Assembly (NCBI GenBank): GCA_002395135.1
Contig: DGWC01000038.1
Span: 1-17,264, forward strand
From: Prevotella sp. UBA4268
Lineage (GTDB): Bacteria > Bacteroidota > Bacteroidia > Bacteroidales > Bacteroidaceae
Direction: 5' to 3'
Length of the DNA: 17,264 nucleotides
Under the pieces are notes generated by a model. It worked only from the letters and a program-made list of their open reading frames with translations. It made no database searches and was not told the origin of the DNA. The position numbers and the translations under genes were made by a program. Positions 1 to 5,728 of this stretch are shown here, piece after piece. Each line of letters opens with the position of its first letter. Position 1 is the first letter of the stretch.

Positions 1-708
1 CTGGAGTGGTTCCCCAAGTGGAAGCAGACCCGCATGGCATGGCACCAGGCACTGGGATTCGGCGCTGAGAACTACCGTTTCCACGACCACGAGAAACTGG
101 CTCACTATGCCAACGCCGCCACCGACATCGAATTCCACATGCCATTCGGCTTCAAGGAGGTGGAAGGCATTCACAGCCGCACCAATTTCGACCTGTCGCA
201 GCACGAGAAATACAGCGGAAAGAGCATCAAATACTTTGACCCGCAGACCAACGAGAGTTACACTCCGTTTGTGATCGAGACCTCTATCGGCGTTGACCGT
301 ATGTTCCTCAGCATCATGTGCCACTCATATACCGAGGAGCAACTGGAGAATGGAGAGACGCGCGTGGTGCTGAAACTGCCCGCCGCACTCGCGCCCACCA
401 AACTGGCAGTGCTGCCGCTGGTGAAGAAGGGCGGACTGCCCGAGAAGGCACGCGAGATTATCGACAACCTGAAATTCCACTTCAACTGCACCTACGATGA
501 AAAAGACACCATCGGAAAGCGCTATCGCCGGCAGGACGCCATCGGCACGCCTTACTGCGTAACCGTGGACTACGACACGCTGAACGACAACTGCGTGACG
601 CTGCGTTTCCGCGACACCATGGAGCAGGAGCGCGTGAGCATCGACCAACTGCTCGGCATCATCGAAGACAAGGTGAGCATTGCCAGCCTGCTGAAAAAAC
701 TGCAATAG
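1..708 (+). CDS. glyS: glycyl-tRNA synthetase, C-terminal part (5' end outside window)
   Basis: Attaches glycine to tRNA-Gly in the cytoplasm. The reading frame is open from the first base of the window, so the first visible residues (LEWFPKWKQTR) are internal and the start lies upstream. The segment carries class II synthetase motif 3 (ETSIGVDRMFLSIM, with the conserved arginine), followed by an HGTP-type anticodon-binding domain beginning near KLAVLPLVKK and running to the stop. This is the single-chain glycyl-tRNA synthetase type (alpha2), as is usual in Bacteroidota, not the two-subunit type. The next gene starts 38 bp downstream on the same strand with no visible terminator between, so the two may be co-transcribed. 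GC-rich, like the rest of the chromosomal flank. Confidence 0.93.
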   Translation: MEWFPKWKQTRMAWHQALGFGAENYRFHDHEKLAHYANAATDIEFHMPFGFKEVEGIHSRTNFDLSQHEKYSGKSIKYFDPQTNESYTPFVIETSIGVDRMFLSIMCHSYTEEQLENGETRVVLKLPAALAPTKLAVLPLVKKGGLPEKAREIIDNLKFHFNCTYDEKDTIGKRYRRQDAIGTPYCVTVDYDTLNDNCVTLRFRDTMEQERVSIDQLLGIIEDKVSIASLLKKLQ

Positions 709-746
709 TAACAGCACGAGTGGAGAATCATAAAGAAGAAAAGATA

Positions 747-1433
747 ATGAGAAAGTCATTCATGGACATGGCGAAGGGGCTGTCGCTCTTGCTTTTCACG
801 GTTTTCGCCGTCGGACTCGCCTCATGCAGCGAGAGCGACGACGCGGAAGACGAATTTGCCAACTGGAAAGAGCGCAACGATACCTATTTCAACAACGTGT
901 ATAACCAGGCAAAAAGCGCTATCGCCTCCGGCTCGCAGGAATGGAAGATATTCCGCAACTGGTCGCTCAACGAAGACATGGCCACCAAAGCCGAGGACCA
1001 TATCGTGGTGCAAGTGCTGGAGAAAGGCACTGGCAGCGGATGCCCTCTGTATACCGACTCCGTGATGGTTCATTATCGTGGACACTATATCCCCACAACC
1101 CACTATCCGGAAGGATACGTCTTCGACCAGTCTTACACGGGCGACTACCAGCCGGAACTCATCAAGCCTTCCTCATTCGCCGTGAACAGAATGGTGGACG
1201 GCTTCACCACGGCACTGACGAACATGCACATCGGCGACCGATGGCGCGTATATGTTCCCTACATGCTGGGCTACGGACTTAACGACACCAGCACTACGGT
1301 GAACGGCACAACCATTTCTTACCGGGGGTCCACGGTGTTGGTGTTCGACTTAACGCTGGTGGCCTATTTCCATACAGGTGCTTATATTCCTGCGTGGGAG
1401 GCCAAACCGTCTGGCGTTTGGATTGACGAATAA
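747..1433 (+). CDS. lipoprotein FKBP-type peptidyl-prolyl cis-trans isomerase
   Basis: Predicted to speed proline isomerisation during folding of exported proteins, anchored in the envelope by a lipid. I start it at ATG 747, which follows an A/G-rich ribosome site (aaagaagaaaag) and gives a standard lipoprotein signal: charged MRKSF, hydrophobic stretch, then lipobox GLASC with the lipidated Cys near residue 30. A GTG at 720 would add nine residues ahead of the signal and is less likely. The FKBP domain fills roughly residues 80-210, with family hallmarks VMVHYRGHY, VFDQSY, the VDGFTTALTNMHIGDRWRVYVP segment in two pieces, LGYG, and STVLVFDLTLVAY. The conserved tryptophan often present in VxGW is replaced by phenylalanine (VDGF). 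The 228-residue length is normal for Bacteroidota lipoprotein FKBPs. A terminator follows at 1523-1556. Confidence 0.9.
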   Translation: MRKSFMDMAKGLSLLLFTVFAVGLASCSESDDAEDEFANWKERNDTYFNNVYNQAKSAIASGSQEWKIFRNWSLNEDMATKAEDHIVVQVLEKGTGSGCPLYTDSVMVHYRGHYIPTTHYPEGYVFDQSYTGDYQPELIKPSSFAVNRMVDGFTTALTNMHIGDRWRVYVPYMLGYGLNDTSTTVNGTTISYRGSTVLVFDLTLVAYFHTGAYIPAWEAKPSGVWIDE

Positions 1434-1522
1434 ACAGGCTTCCATCCGCCCAAGGAGTTCATGCCATCCTTTCATGGGAGCCGACATTTGATGATTATTA
1501 CACAATATTTGGGTTTTCATAG

Positions 1523-1556
1523 AAAAGGCTGCTGTCTTAACGGATTGCGGCCTTTT
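1523..1556 (+). terminator. intrinsic terminator after the FKBP gene
   Basis: A 10-bp stem (AAAAGGCTGC paired with GCGGCCTTTT, one G-U pair) around a 14-nt loop, followed by TTTTGTTGT. It lies 90 bp after the FKBP stop codon and probably ends the glyS-FKBP transcript. The T-run is short, so it may be leaky. Confidence 0.65.
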
Positions 1557-1631
1557 GTTGTATGCGCATCCGTCGCACGATTGATTTATATCAAGAAATG
1601 CGCATTTTCAACAATAAATATGATAAGAAAT

Positions 1632-1664
1632 CTTGGCTGTGTGCGAAAACAATCGTAATTTTGC
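1632..1664 (+). promoter_or_regulatory. Bacteroidota-type promoter for the 1945-2028 microprotein transcript
   Basis: The -7 box TAATTTTGC (1656-1664) matches TAnnTTTGC. A CTTG at 1632-1635 stands 20 bp upstream in the -33 position. Transcription would begin near 1670 and run to the terminator at 2074-2108, giving a transcript of about 440 nt. Confidence 0.5.
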
Positions 1665-1725
1665 ATTGTCAAAACACTTATGACGATAATATTTCAATAG
1701 ATTGTTAAGTTTTATGGGTTAATAG

Positions 1726-1818
1726 TTTTAGGTAAAAAGTCGTCAATCAGGTGTTGGTTTAAGGTAAAAATGATTGTTGGCAAGGATGAATGAGGTTTTA
1801 GTTGATTAAGGTAAAAGA
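1726..1818 (+). repeat. three imperfect direct repeats (TTaAGGTAAAA) in a long leader
   Basis: Three copies of a short motif lie in the untranslated stretch between the 1656 promoter and the small ORF: TTTTAGGTAAAAA (1726-1738), TTTAAGGTAAAAA (1758-1770) and ATTAAGGTAAAAG (1805-1817). Spacing is irregular, about 33 and 47 bp from start to start. A purine-rich segment follows. Function unknown; the copies could be protein or RNA binding sites. Confidence 0.4.
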
Positions 1819-1944
1819 TTTAAGGATAGGTATTAAGAAAAGAGGTAAGGAAAAAGATTGACGTTCAAGGATAGCACAATGCCCGAGAGGGTGGTTTACA
1901 CATAAGAGTTTAATATATTAAAAGCATCAGGAAAGGGTAACCAA

Positions 1945-2028
1945 ATGAGTATACCAACATTATGCGCCCTGTTTGCTGTATTTGCAATAACGGGCTTGTG
2001 GGTGGATCACTCGGTAGAAAACCGCTGA
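1945..2028 (+). CDS. putative 27-residue single-span membrane microprotein
   Basis: A small ORF of 27 codons. ATG 1945 is preceded by a strong ribosome site (AGGAAAGGG, 1929-1937). The peptide begins MSIPTLCALFAVFAITGLWV, a single hydrophobic span of about 16 residues, and ends in a polar tail DHSVENR. It sits between a consensus promoter (1656-1664) and a strong terminator (2074-2108), with about 275 nt of leader before it, so it is the only coding candidate in its own transcript. I do not recognise a family. The combination of own promoter, ribosome site, hydrophobic helix and terminator argues for a real gene, but an ORF this short could also be chance within a small RNA. Confidence 0.5.
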   Translation: MSIPTLCALFAVFAITGLWVDHSVENR

Positions 2029-2073
2029 TTTACCAATCAAAAAAAGAAGAATAGTTTTCAGAATACTAATAGA

Positions 2074-2108
2074 AAAAAGCGGTCGCCAAATGATGGCGGC
2101 CGCTTTTT
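2074..2108 (+). terminator. strong intrinsic terminator after the microprotein ORF
   Basis: A 14-bp stem (AAAAAGCGGTCGCC with GGCGGCCGCTTTTT, one G-U pair) around a 7-nt loop, with A-run and T-run flanks that would let it work in both directions. It stands 45 bp after the small ORF. Confidence 0.85.
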
Positions 2109-2244
2109 GTTGCTATGCATTTCCCAGAGAGAATCCATTTCGCGCTGTATGGATGATGGCAGGCACGCTTGTAAAAAACAGTCTCGCTAAAGGCAATCTT
2201 GCAAGAAAATGGAGAAAACGTATGGTTAAATGAAATAAAATGAT

Positions 2245-2253
2245 TATCTTTGC
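2245..2253 (+). promoter_or_regulatory. -7 box of the tRNA-Leu promoter
   Basis: TATCTTTGC matches the Bacteroidota TAnnTTTGC box and lies about 33 bp before the tRNA. No convincing -33 TTTG is visible. The 13-mer TATCTTTGCACCC is also found in the promoter of the XRE gene at 5054-5066. Confidence 0.55.
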
Positions 2254-2285
2254 ACCCGCATTTACCAGAAAAGATGCGTGGGCAG

Positions 2286-2367
2286 GCGCCTGTGGCGGAA
2301 TTGGTAGACGCGCCAGACTTAGGATCTGGTGTTTCACGACGTGCAGGTTCGAGTCCTGTCAGGCGCA
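2286..2367 (+). tRNA. tRNA-Leu (anticodon UAG)
   Basis: An 82-nt cloverleaf. The acceptor stem GCGCCTG/CAGGCGC is perfect, the anticodon stem is CCAGA/TCTGG with loop CTTAGGA (anticodon TAG, reading CUA/CUN leucine codons), the variable arm is long as expected for leucine, and the T arm is GCAGG-TTCGAGT-CCTGT. The CCA end is not encoded (acac follows). Its 3' end is the likely attachment site of the element on its right: the recombinase gene on the opposite strand ends inside the T/acceptor arm at 2359. Confidence 0.96.
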
Positions 2368-3861
2368 CACTTGTGACAAAGAGGAAATTTCTACGGATTT
2401 TTCCTCTTTATTGTTTTTACAAATACTTGTAATTCTGCGCATTACAGCAAGTGCACTATTTTCTTTCTCGGTTCGATAACCGCAAGTTTCCTTATCCCAA
2501 AAAATTCCGTTAGGAAAGAGCAAATTTTGCAATTTTTGACTTGTTTCAAGTGTTCCATTCTTCCATAAATCCACTAAATTACAGCACATTACGAAAACTT
2601 CGTCTATCCGTTTTTCAAGGTTCGATAAATCCTGATTACATTCTGCTAATAAAAGGTCGATTCCCTGCAATTCTTCTTGGAGTGTTGCCATAGTGATTTC
2701 AAAAGTATCTTCATCTATCATGTCTGTTGCGTACTTGATGCGACATTTCTTCATTTTACCCTCGCACTCACTTTTTTTCTTTTTCAGTGACGATATGACC
2801 TCCTTCTGCTGTTTTTGGTCGGTACTAATAATATTACCTATTACATCCCTAAATACACCAACTAACTCCAACGGAATGTTGTAGGTTCGTAGAAGTTCCT
2901 CAAATTTGCGGTGCATCTTCTTAGCCGAGACGTTGGTCTTGCAACCATCAACATTACATTTATAGTAGTCAATATCCTTTTTCTTAACGGTGTATGCTGT
3001 AAAAAAGGTTCTGTCATTCCAACAGCGTACAAAACGTTTCAGTGGAAATCGCGGAGTCTCTTTCTTATGTTTATACGCACCTACACGACCTTTCATAATC
3101 TCTTGAACACGGAGAAAATCCTCTCTTGATACTATTTTCGGATGCTTGCCTTCAATAGGTTCATAATCCAACATTTTATTGACGATTAGCCCTGAATAGA
3201 AGGGATTGGTTAGTATCTCCTGCAAACGCTGTTTCCTTAAATGTAGTCCATGTTCTGCAAGTCGCGTGAGAATATCACAATTTGCCAAGCCCTGCAATTT
3301 CCATTGGAATGCTTTGCGGATTAAGAAACCATCTGAATTGATAGTAAAGGTTGACTTAAGGCTCTTTCCCTGCTTGTCATATCCAATAGGTGCTGGACCA
3401 CAATACACCCCATTGCGCATGCAATTTTTACGACCCGAAGTGAAATTATTGGTTCTGTTGGTATTATCCCATTGCGCCATGCAAATCTTCATTTGCAACA
3501 TCATTAACCCTTCGGGTGTTGAGGTATCAAGTCCTGTACCTGCTTCGACTACATTAACACCTAAATCCCTTAATTCATTAAGGATGCTGATACCTTGCCC
3601 TGCGTTGCGTGAAAATCTATCTCCCTTTGCAATTAATACGTTTTTTATTGTCTTATCCTTTTTTATCGCAGACACCATTTCTTTAACCATTTTTCCGGGT
3701 GTTTTTGCACTCTCATGTTTGCCACCATAGTAGCCCTTTACATTCATTTCATGTGCTTGTGCGTAATCTTCGCACTTCAATTTTTGGTCAACCAACGAAC
3801 CTCCATTATCCTCTTGGTACTTAGTTGAGACTCTGGTCCAAATAATAGAATTTTCTTTCAT
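2359..3861 (-). CDS. large serine recombinase (integrase)
   Basis: Site-specific integrase of about 500 residues, likely responsible for integration at tRNA-Leu. The N-terminal resolvase domain (about 1-145) has the catalytic serine at position 12 in WTRVSTKYQ and the conserved arginine region KGDRFSRN. A 'Recombinase' domain follows (about 155-235, including GPAPIGYD and LTNPFYSGLIV), then a zinc-ribbon-like region (about 275-318) and a coiled-coil-rich C-terminus (about 345-425). The ribbon looks incomplete: CNVDGC is present, but the first knuckle keeps only one Cys (RCWND). I use ATG 3861; the frame extends two codons further only to a TTG. The start lies 7 bp after a small ORF, suggesting coupled translation. 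The last codons and the TGA stop lie in the complement of the tRNA-Leu 3' end. Confidence 0.93.
   Translation of the reverse strand: MKENSIIWTRVSTKYQEDNGGSLVDQKLKCEDYAQAHEMNVKGYYGGKHESAKTPGKMVKEMVSAIKKDKTIKNVLIAKGDRFSRNAGQGISILNELRDLGVNVVEAGTGLDTSTPEGLMMLQMKICMAQWDNTNRTNNFTSGRKNCMRNGVYCGPAPIGYDKQGKSLKSTFTINSDGFLIRKAFQWKLQGLANCDILTRLAEHGLHLRKQRLQEILTNPFYSGLIVNKMLDYEPIEGKHPKIVSREDFLRVQEIMKGRVGAYKHKKETPRFPLKRFVRCWNDRTFFTAYTVKKKDIDYYKCNVDGCKTNVSAKKMHRKFEELLRTYNIPLELVGVFRDVIGNIISTDQKQQKEVISSLKKKKSECEGKMKKCRIKYATDMIDEDTFEITMATLQEELQGIDLLLAECNQDLSNLEKRIDEVFVMCCNLVDLWKNGTLETSQKLQNLLFPNGIFWDKETCGYRTEKENSALAVMRRITSICKNNKEEKSVEISSLSQVCA
2378..2418 (+). terminator. terminator for tRNA-Leu, embedded in the recombinase gene
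   Basis: A 10-bp stem AAAGAGGAAA (2378-2387) with TTTCCTCTTT (2400-2409), then ATTGTTTTT. It starts 10 bp after tRNA-Leu on the same strand. The same bases, read on the other strand, encode the recombinase C-terminal residues around KNNKEEKSVEI. Confidence 0.65.
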
Positions 3862-3868
3862 TTTCAAT

Positions 3869-3997
3869 TTATTTTAAGGTATTATTTTCTATTGCTATTT
3901 GTGCCAACACTTCAAAAAATCTTATTACCTCGTTGGCCTCGTCTTTGTTAATTCCTAATTGACTAAATGTTTCTTCATGTTCTTCTATGTTTATCAT
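3869..3997 (-). CDS. small acidic protein (42 aa) upstream of the integrase
   Basis: An ORF of 42 codons between the integrase and its promoter, ending 7 bp before the integrase start. The product begins MINIEEHEETFSQLGINKDE and continues as a predicted acidic amphipathic helix (EVIRFFEVLAQIAIEN). The short overlap-free spacing and the shared promoter at 4253-4284 point to one unit with the integrase. I do not recognise a named family; small acidic ORFs next to Bacteroidota serine integrases are familiar in general terms, and a role as a modulator or directionality partner of the integrase is only an inference. Confidence 0.6.
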   Translation of the reverse strand: MINIEEHEETFSQLGINKDEANEVIRFFEVLAQIAIENNTLK

Positions 3998-4017
3998 TCA
4001 ACAAATCCATTAACCTC

Positions 4018-4161
4018 TTATTTCGTTGTTTGCTGTCTCTTACTGGACCACTCCTTACGAGTGAGTAAGTCTTTTGTACGACAAAGGGACAACCGCTTAA
4101 AACCCTTCTTAAAACTATTGTCTATTTCATCTTTCTTTTGCTTTAATTCTTTTATTATCAT
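4018..4161 (-). CDS. small basic protein (47 aa), first gene of the integrase unit
   Basis: An ORF of 47 codons starting at ATG 4161, about 85 nt downstream of the predicted transcription start, and ending 20 bp before the next small ORF. The product is strongly basic: MIIKELKQKKDEIDNSFKKG at its start, then many Lys and Arg (KRLSLCRTKDLLTRKEWSSK). An upstream in-frame stop limits extension, so the ATG is the only reasonable start. The ribosome site is weak (ccttttcctgaca). A nucleic-acid-binding accessory factor of the integrase would fit its charge and position, but no family was recognised. Confidence 0.5.
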   Translation of the reverse strand: MIIKELKQKKDEIDNSFKKGFKRLSLCRTKDLLTRKEWSSKRQQTTK

Positions 4162-4252
4162 TGTCAGGAAAAGGACTATTCTACGTTACTTCAAGTTCTG
4201 CATTTTCACTATTTCAAAGACCGATTGGGACTATTATTTTTGCCCTCGATTT

Positions 4253-4284
4253 CAAATATAATGCAAGGTATCCATGTAACCAAA
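4253..4284 (-). promoter_or_regulatory. promoter of the small ORFs-integrase unit
   Basis: Read leftward: TTTG (4284-4281), 20 bp, TATATTTG (4260-4253), a full Bacteroidota consensus. Start of transcription is near 4247. It begins right after the stop codon of the small serine recombinase (4300), so the integrase does not depend on read-through from that gene. Confidence 0.7.
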
Positions 4285-4299
4285 TAAAAAGGCAACTTT

Positions 4300-4932
4300 T
4301 TAACATATTGCCTTGATTTTGCGTAAAGTATTGATGGATGTCCCCGTAATTTTAGCAACATTGCGTAGACTCAAGCCTTTTCTGAGTAAGCGGCTTTCCT
4401 CTTTATATTCTTCCCTCATGGCCTCATCAGACTTGCGAAAACCAACCTTTCGACCAACCACACCGCCATTGTTTCTGAAGTTGTTGTAACCGCTCTCCAT
4501 ACGTGAACGGATGAGGCTGCGCTCCATGCTGTTGAACTGGGCCAACATACCGATAACAAGTTGTGCAATAGGATTAACTTTGCCATCTGCCTGCAGTGTT
4601 TCAAGTCCGTTTTGGTGTATATATAAAGAAATGTGCAATTCGTTCAACTTATCCACGATGTTTATGAAGTCTGCCACCCTGCGAGACAAGCGGCTGCACT
4701 CATAAATGAGCACCTTATCAATGTGGTTAGCCTCAACGAATGAAAGTAACTCTGTCAGTGCTTCACGCTCTGCCACTTTCTTTGCGCCGGAGATTATCTC
4801 TGCAAACTCCTTAACCACGTTATAACCCATACGACTTGCAAAGTCTCGGAGGTCGTTAAGTTGGCGGTCGTAATCTTGGCCGTTGGTGCTTACTCTTGCA
4901 TAAATCACTGCTGTTACATTCTTCTTTTCCAT
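4300..4932 (-). CDS. small serine recombinase (resolvase/invertase family)
   Basis: A 210-residue site-specific recombinase. The catalytic serine is residue 15 in IYARVSTNGQDYDRQL; ECSRLSRRVADF holds the conserved arginine region, and the long E-helix region MLAQFNSMERSLIRSRM follows. The C-terminal helix-turn-helix (KGLSLRNVAKITGTSINTLRK) is a Hin/resolvase-type DNA-binding end. The frame is open to an ATG at 5016, but a strong promoter lies at 4962-4994, so transcription starts near 4955 and ATG 4932 (MEKKNVTAVIYARVS) is the sensible start. It is divergent from the XRE gene. It may resolve dimers of the circular form or invert a DNA segment; no pair of invertible repeats was identified with confidence. 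Confidence 0.92.
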   Translation of the reverse strand: MEKKNVTAVIYARVSTNGQDYDRQLNDLRDFASRMGYNVVKEFAEIISGAKKVAEREALTELLSFVEANHIDKVLIYECSRLSRRVADFINIVDKLNELHISLYIHQNGLETLQADGKVNPIAQLVIGMLAQFNSMERSLIRSRMESGYNNFRNNGGVVGRKVGFRKSDEAMREEYKEESRLLRKGLSLRNVAKITGTSINTLRKIKAIC

Positions 4933-4961
4933 TTCTTGACATATTAAGTTATTTTTCGATT

Positions 4962-4994
4962 GCAAATATACAACAAAAGTCAATAATGACCAAA
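4962..4994 (-). promoter_or_regulatory. promoter of the small serine recombinase
   Basis: Leftward consensus TTTG (4994-4991), 20 bp, TATATTTGC (4970-4962). It places transcription start near 4955, downstream of the ATG at 5016, which decides the start codon of the gene in favour of 4932. Confidence 0.7.
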
Positions 4995-5024
4995 TTATTT
5001 TGATACTTTCTTTCAATTTCCTTT

Positions 5025-5051
5025 AAAATAATTGATATTTCAAGTTATTTT
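5025..5051. promoter_or_regulatory. candidate operator over the XRE promoter
   Basis: An interrupted palindrome: AAAATAATTGA (5025-5035), spacer TATT, then TCAA and TTATTTT (5040-5051, one bulged G). It covers the -33 box of the XRE promoter and lies in the divergent region shared with the recombinase. Its position fits autoregulation by the XRE protein. Confidence 0.5.
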
Positions 5052-5062
5052 TGTATCTTTGC
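5032..5062 (+). promoter_or_regulatory. promoter of the XRE-family gene
   Basis: TTG (5032-5034), 19 bp, TATCTTTGC (5054-5062), close to consensus. The start codon is 18 bp beyond the -7 box, so the leader is very short. Confidence 0.65.
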
Positions 5063-5080
5063 ACCCAAATATAAGAAGAT

Positions 5081-5437
5081 ATGGAAAATAACTTGAGTCT
5101 ATCAGTACGAATGCTTTGCCGTAAGCAAGGCATAACCATGCGGCAATTGGCAGAGAAAATGCAGATTGCGCCGGAGAGTTTAAGTCGTGCAATTAATGGC
5201 AATCCACAACTCTCCACCATTCAAAGTATAGCAAGTAATCTGAATGTAGAGGTGGCCGACTTGTTCCATTCTTCTCTGGACCCAAACGACTTAACAGCCA
5301 TAGTTGTGTTTCGTGGTAAAACCCTTGTGACGAACAATATAAACTCCCTCATAGACTTTGCCGCCGAAATAAAAGAATCGTTGCAAAGTGAGAAAATAAC
5401 AGAATACGACATCAACGGGAAATATCACGCAAAATAA
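5081..5437 (+). CDS. XRE-family helix-turn-helix transcriptional regulator
   Basis: A 118-residue DNA-binding regulator. Residues about 6-62 form an HTH_3/XRE domain: SVRMLCRKQGITMRQLAEKM, then QIAPESLSRAINGNPQLSTIQ with the recognition helix, and IASNLNVEVADLF closing the fold. The tail (about 70-118) includes a short beta-like AIVVFRGKT and a helix ending in YDINGKYHAK; its role is unclear. It is transcribed away from the small serine recombinase and a palindrome covers its promoter, so it probably represses itself and may affect the recombinase. It is convergent with the zinc-ribbon gene and shares a terminator hairpin with it. Confidence 0.9.
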   Translation: MENNLSLSVRMLCRKQGITMRQLAEKMQIAPESLSRAINGNPQLSTIQSIASNLNVEVADLFHSSLDPNDLTAIVVFRGKTLVTNNINSLIDFAAEIKESLQSEKITEYDINGKYHAK

Positions 5438-5465
5438 AAAAGACCGACTATTTCTAATCGGTCTT
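5433..5465 (-). terminator. terminator between convergent XRE and zinc-ribbon genes
   Basis: Stem AAGACCGA (5440-5447) with TCGGTCTT (5458-5465), 10-nt loop. Read leftward it is followed by TTTTTTATTTT, a good intrinsic terminator for the Sel1/zinc-ribbon transcript. In the other direction the T-run is poor. Confidence 0.8.
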
Positions 5466-5471
5466 AGTAGT

Positions 5472-5708
5472 TTATTCAGAAAGATTATATTCTATCTTTC
5501 TAATTTGGTATCTATTATAAGCACCTATTACGCCTCCCATTATTCTCAATCCTATGTAAATAATGATAATTACTCCAATAATTCTAACCCATCTCTTACT
5601 TAAAAATGAGTATATACCTGTTGGTGCAATTGGTCTTCCACAATTAGGACACATAGGTGCTTTGTCTGAAATTTCTTTCCCACAATCAGGACATTTGATT
5701 AATGACAT
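5472..5708 (-). CDS. zinc-ribbon single-span membrane protein (78 aa)
   Basis: A small protein with an N-terminal zinc ribbon (residues 5-22: two CxxC knuckles, CPDCGKEISDKAPMCPNCG) and one transmembrane helix (about 39-60, WVRIIGVIIIIYIGLRIMGG), with a charged tail. The fold matches the generic zinc_ribbon_2 type, often fused to membrane segments in bacteria; the specific function is unknown. The start lies 20 bp after the stop of the Sel1 gene, so the two are very probably one operon. The positive residues before the helix suggest the ribbon faces the cytoplasm. A strong terminator follows. Confidence 0.85.
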   Translation of the reverse strand: MSLIKCPDCGKEISDKAPMCPNCGRPIAPTGIYSFLSKRWVRIIGVIIIIYIGLRIMGGVIGAYNRYQIRKIEYNLSE

Positions 5709-5728
5709 ATTTGTTGTTGACCTTATAA

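Noticed and set aside
1461..1658. 65-codon plus-strand ORF after the FKBP gene
   Set aside because: It spans the FKBP terminator hairpin and much of the next promoter, with no ribosome site.
2066..2368. 100-codon minus-strand ORF across tRNA-Leu
   Set aside because: Its start is the complement of the tRNA itself, a familiar false call (the RLTGLEPARR type of tRNA-derived translation).
3959..4261. 100-codon plus-strand ORF opposite the small ORFs of the integrase unit
   Set aside because: It is the complement of the minus-strand small ORFs and their promoter; its Phe/Ser-rich product is typical of AT-rich antisense frames.
4300..5437. Invertible promoter switched by the small serine recombinase
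   Set aside because: No convincing pair of inverted repeats of crossover-site size flanks a promoter in this region; the palindrome at 5025-5051 is better explained as an operator.
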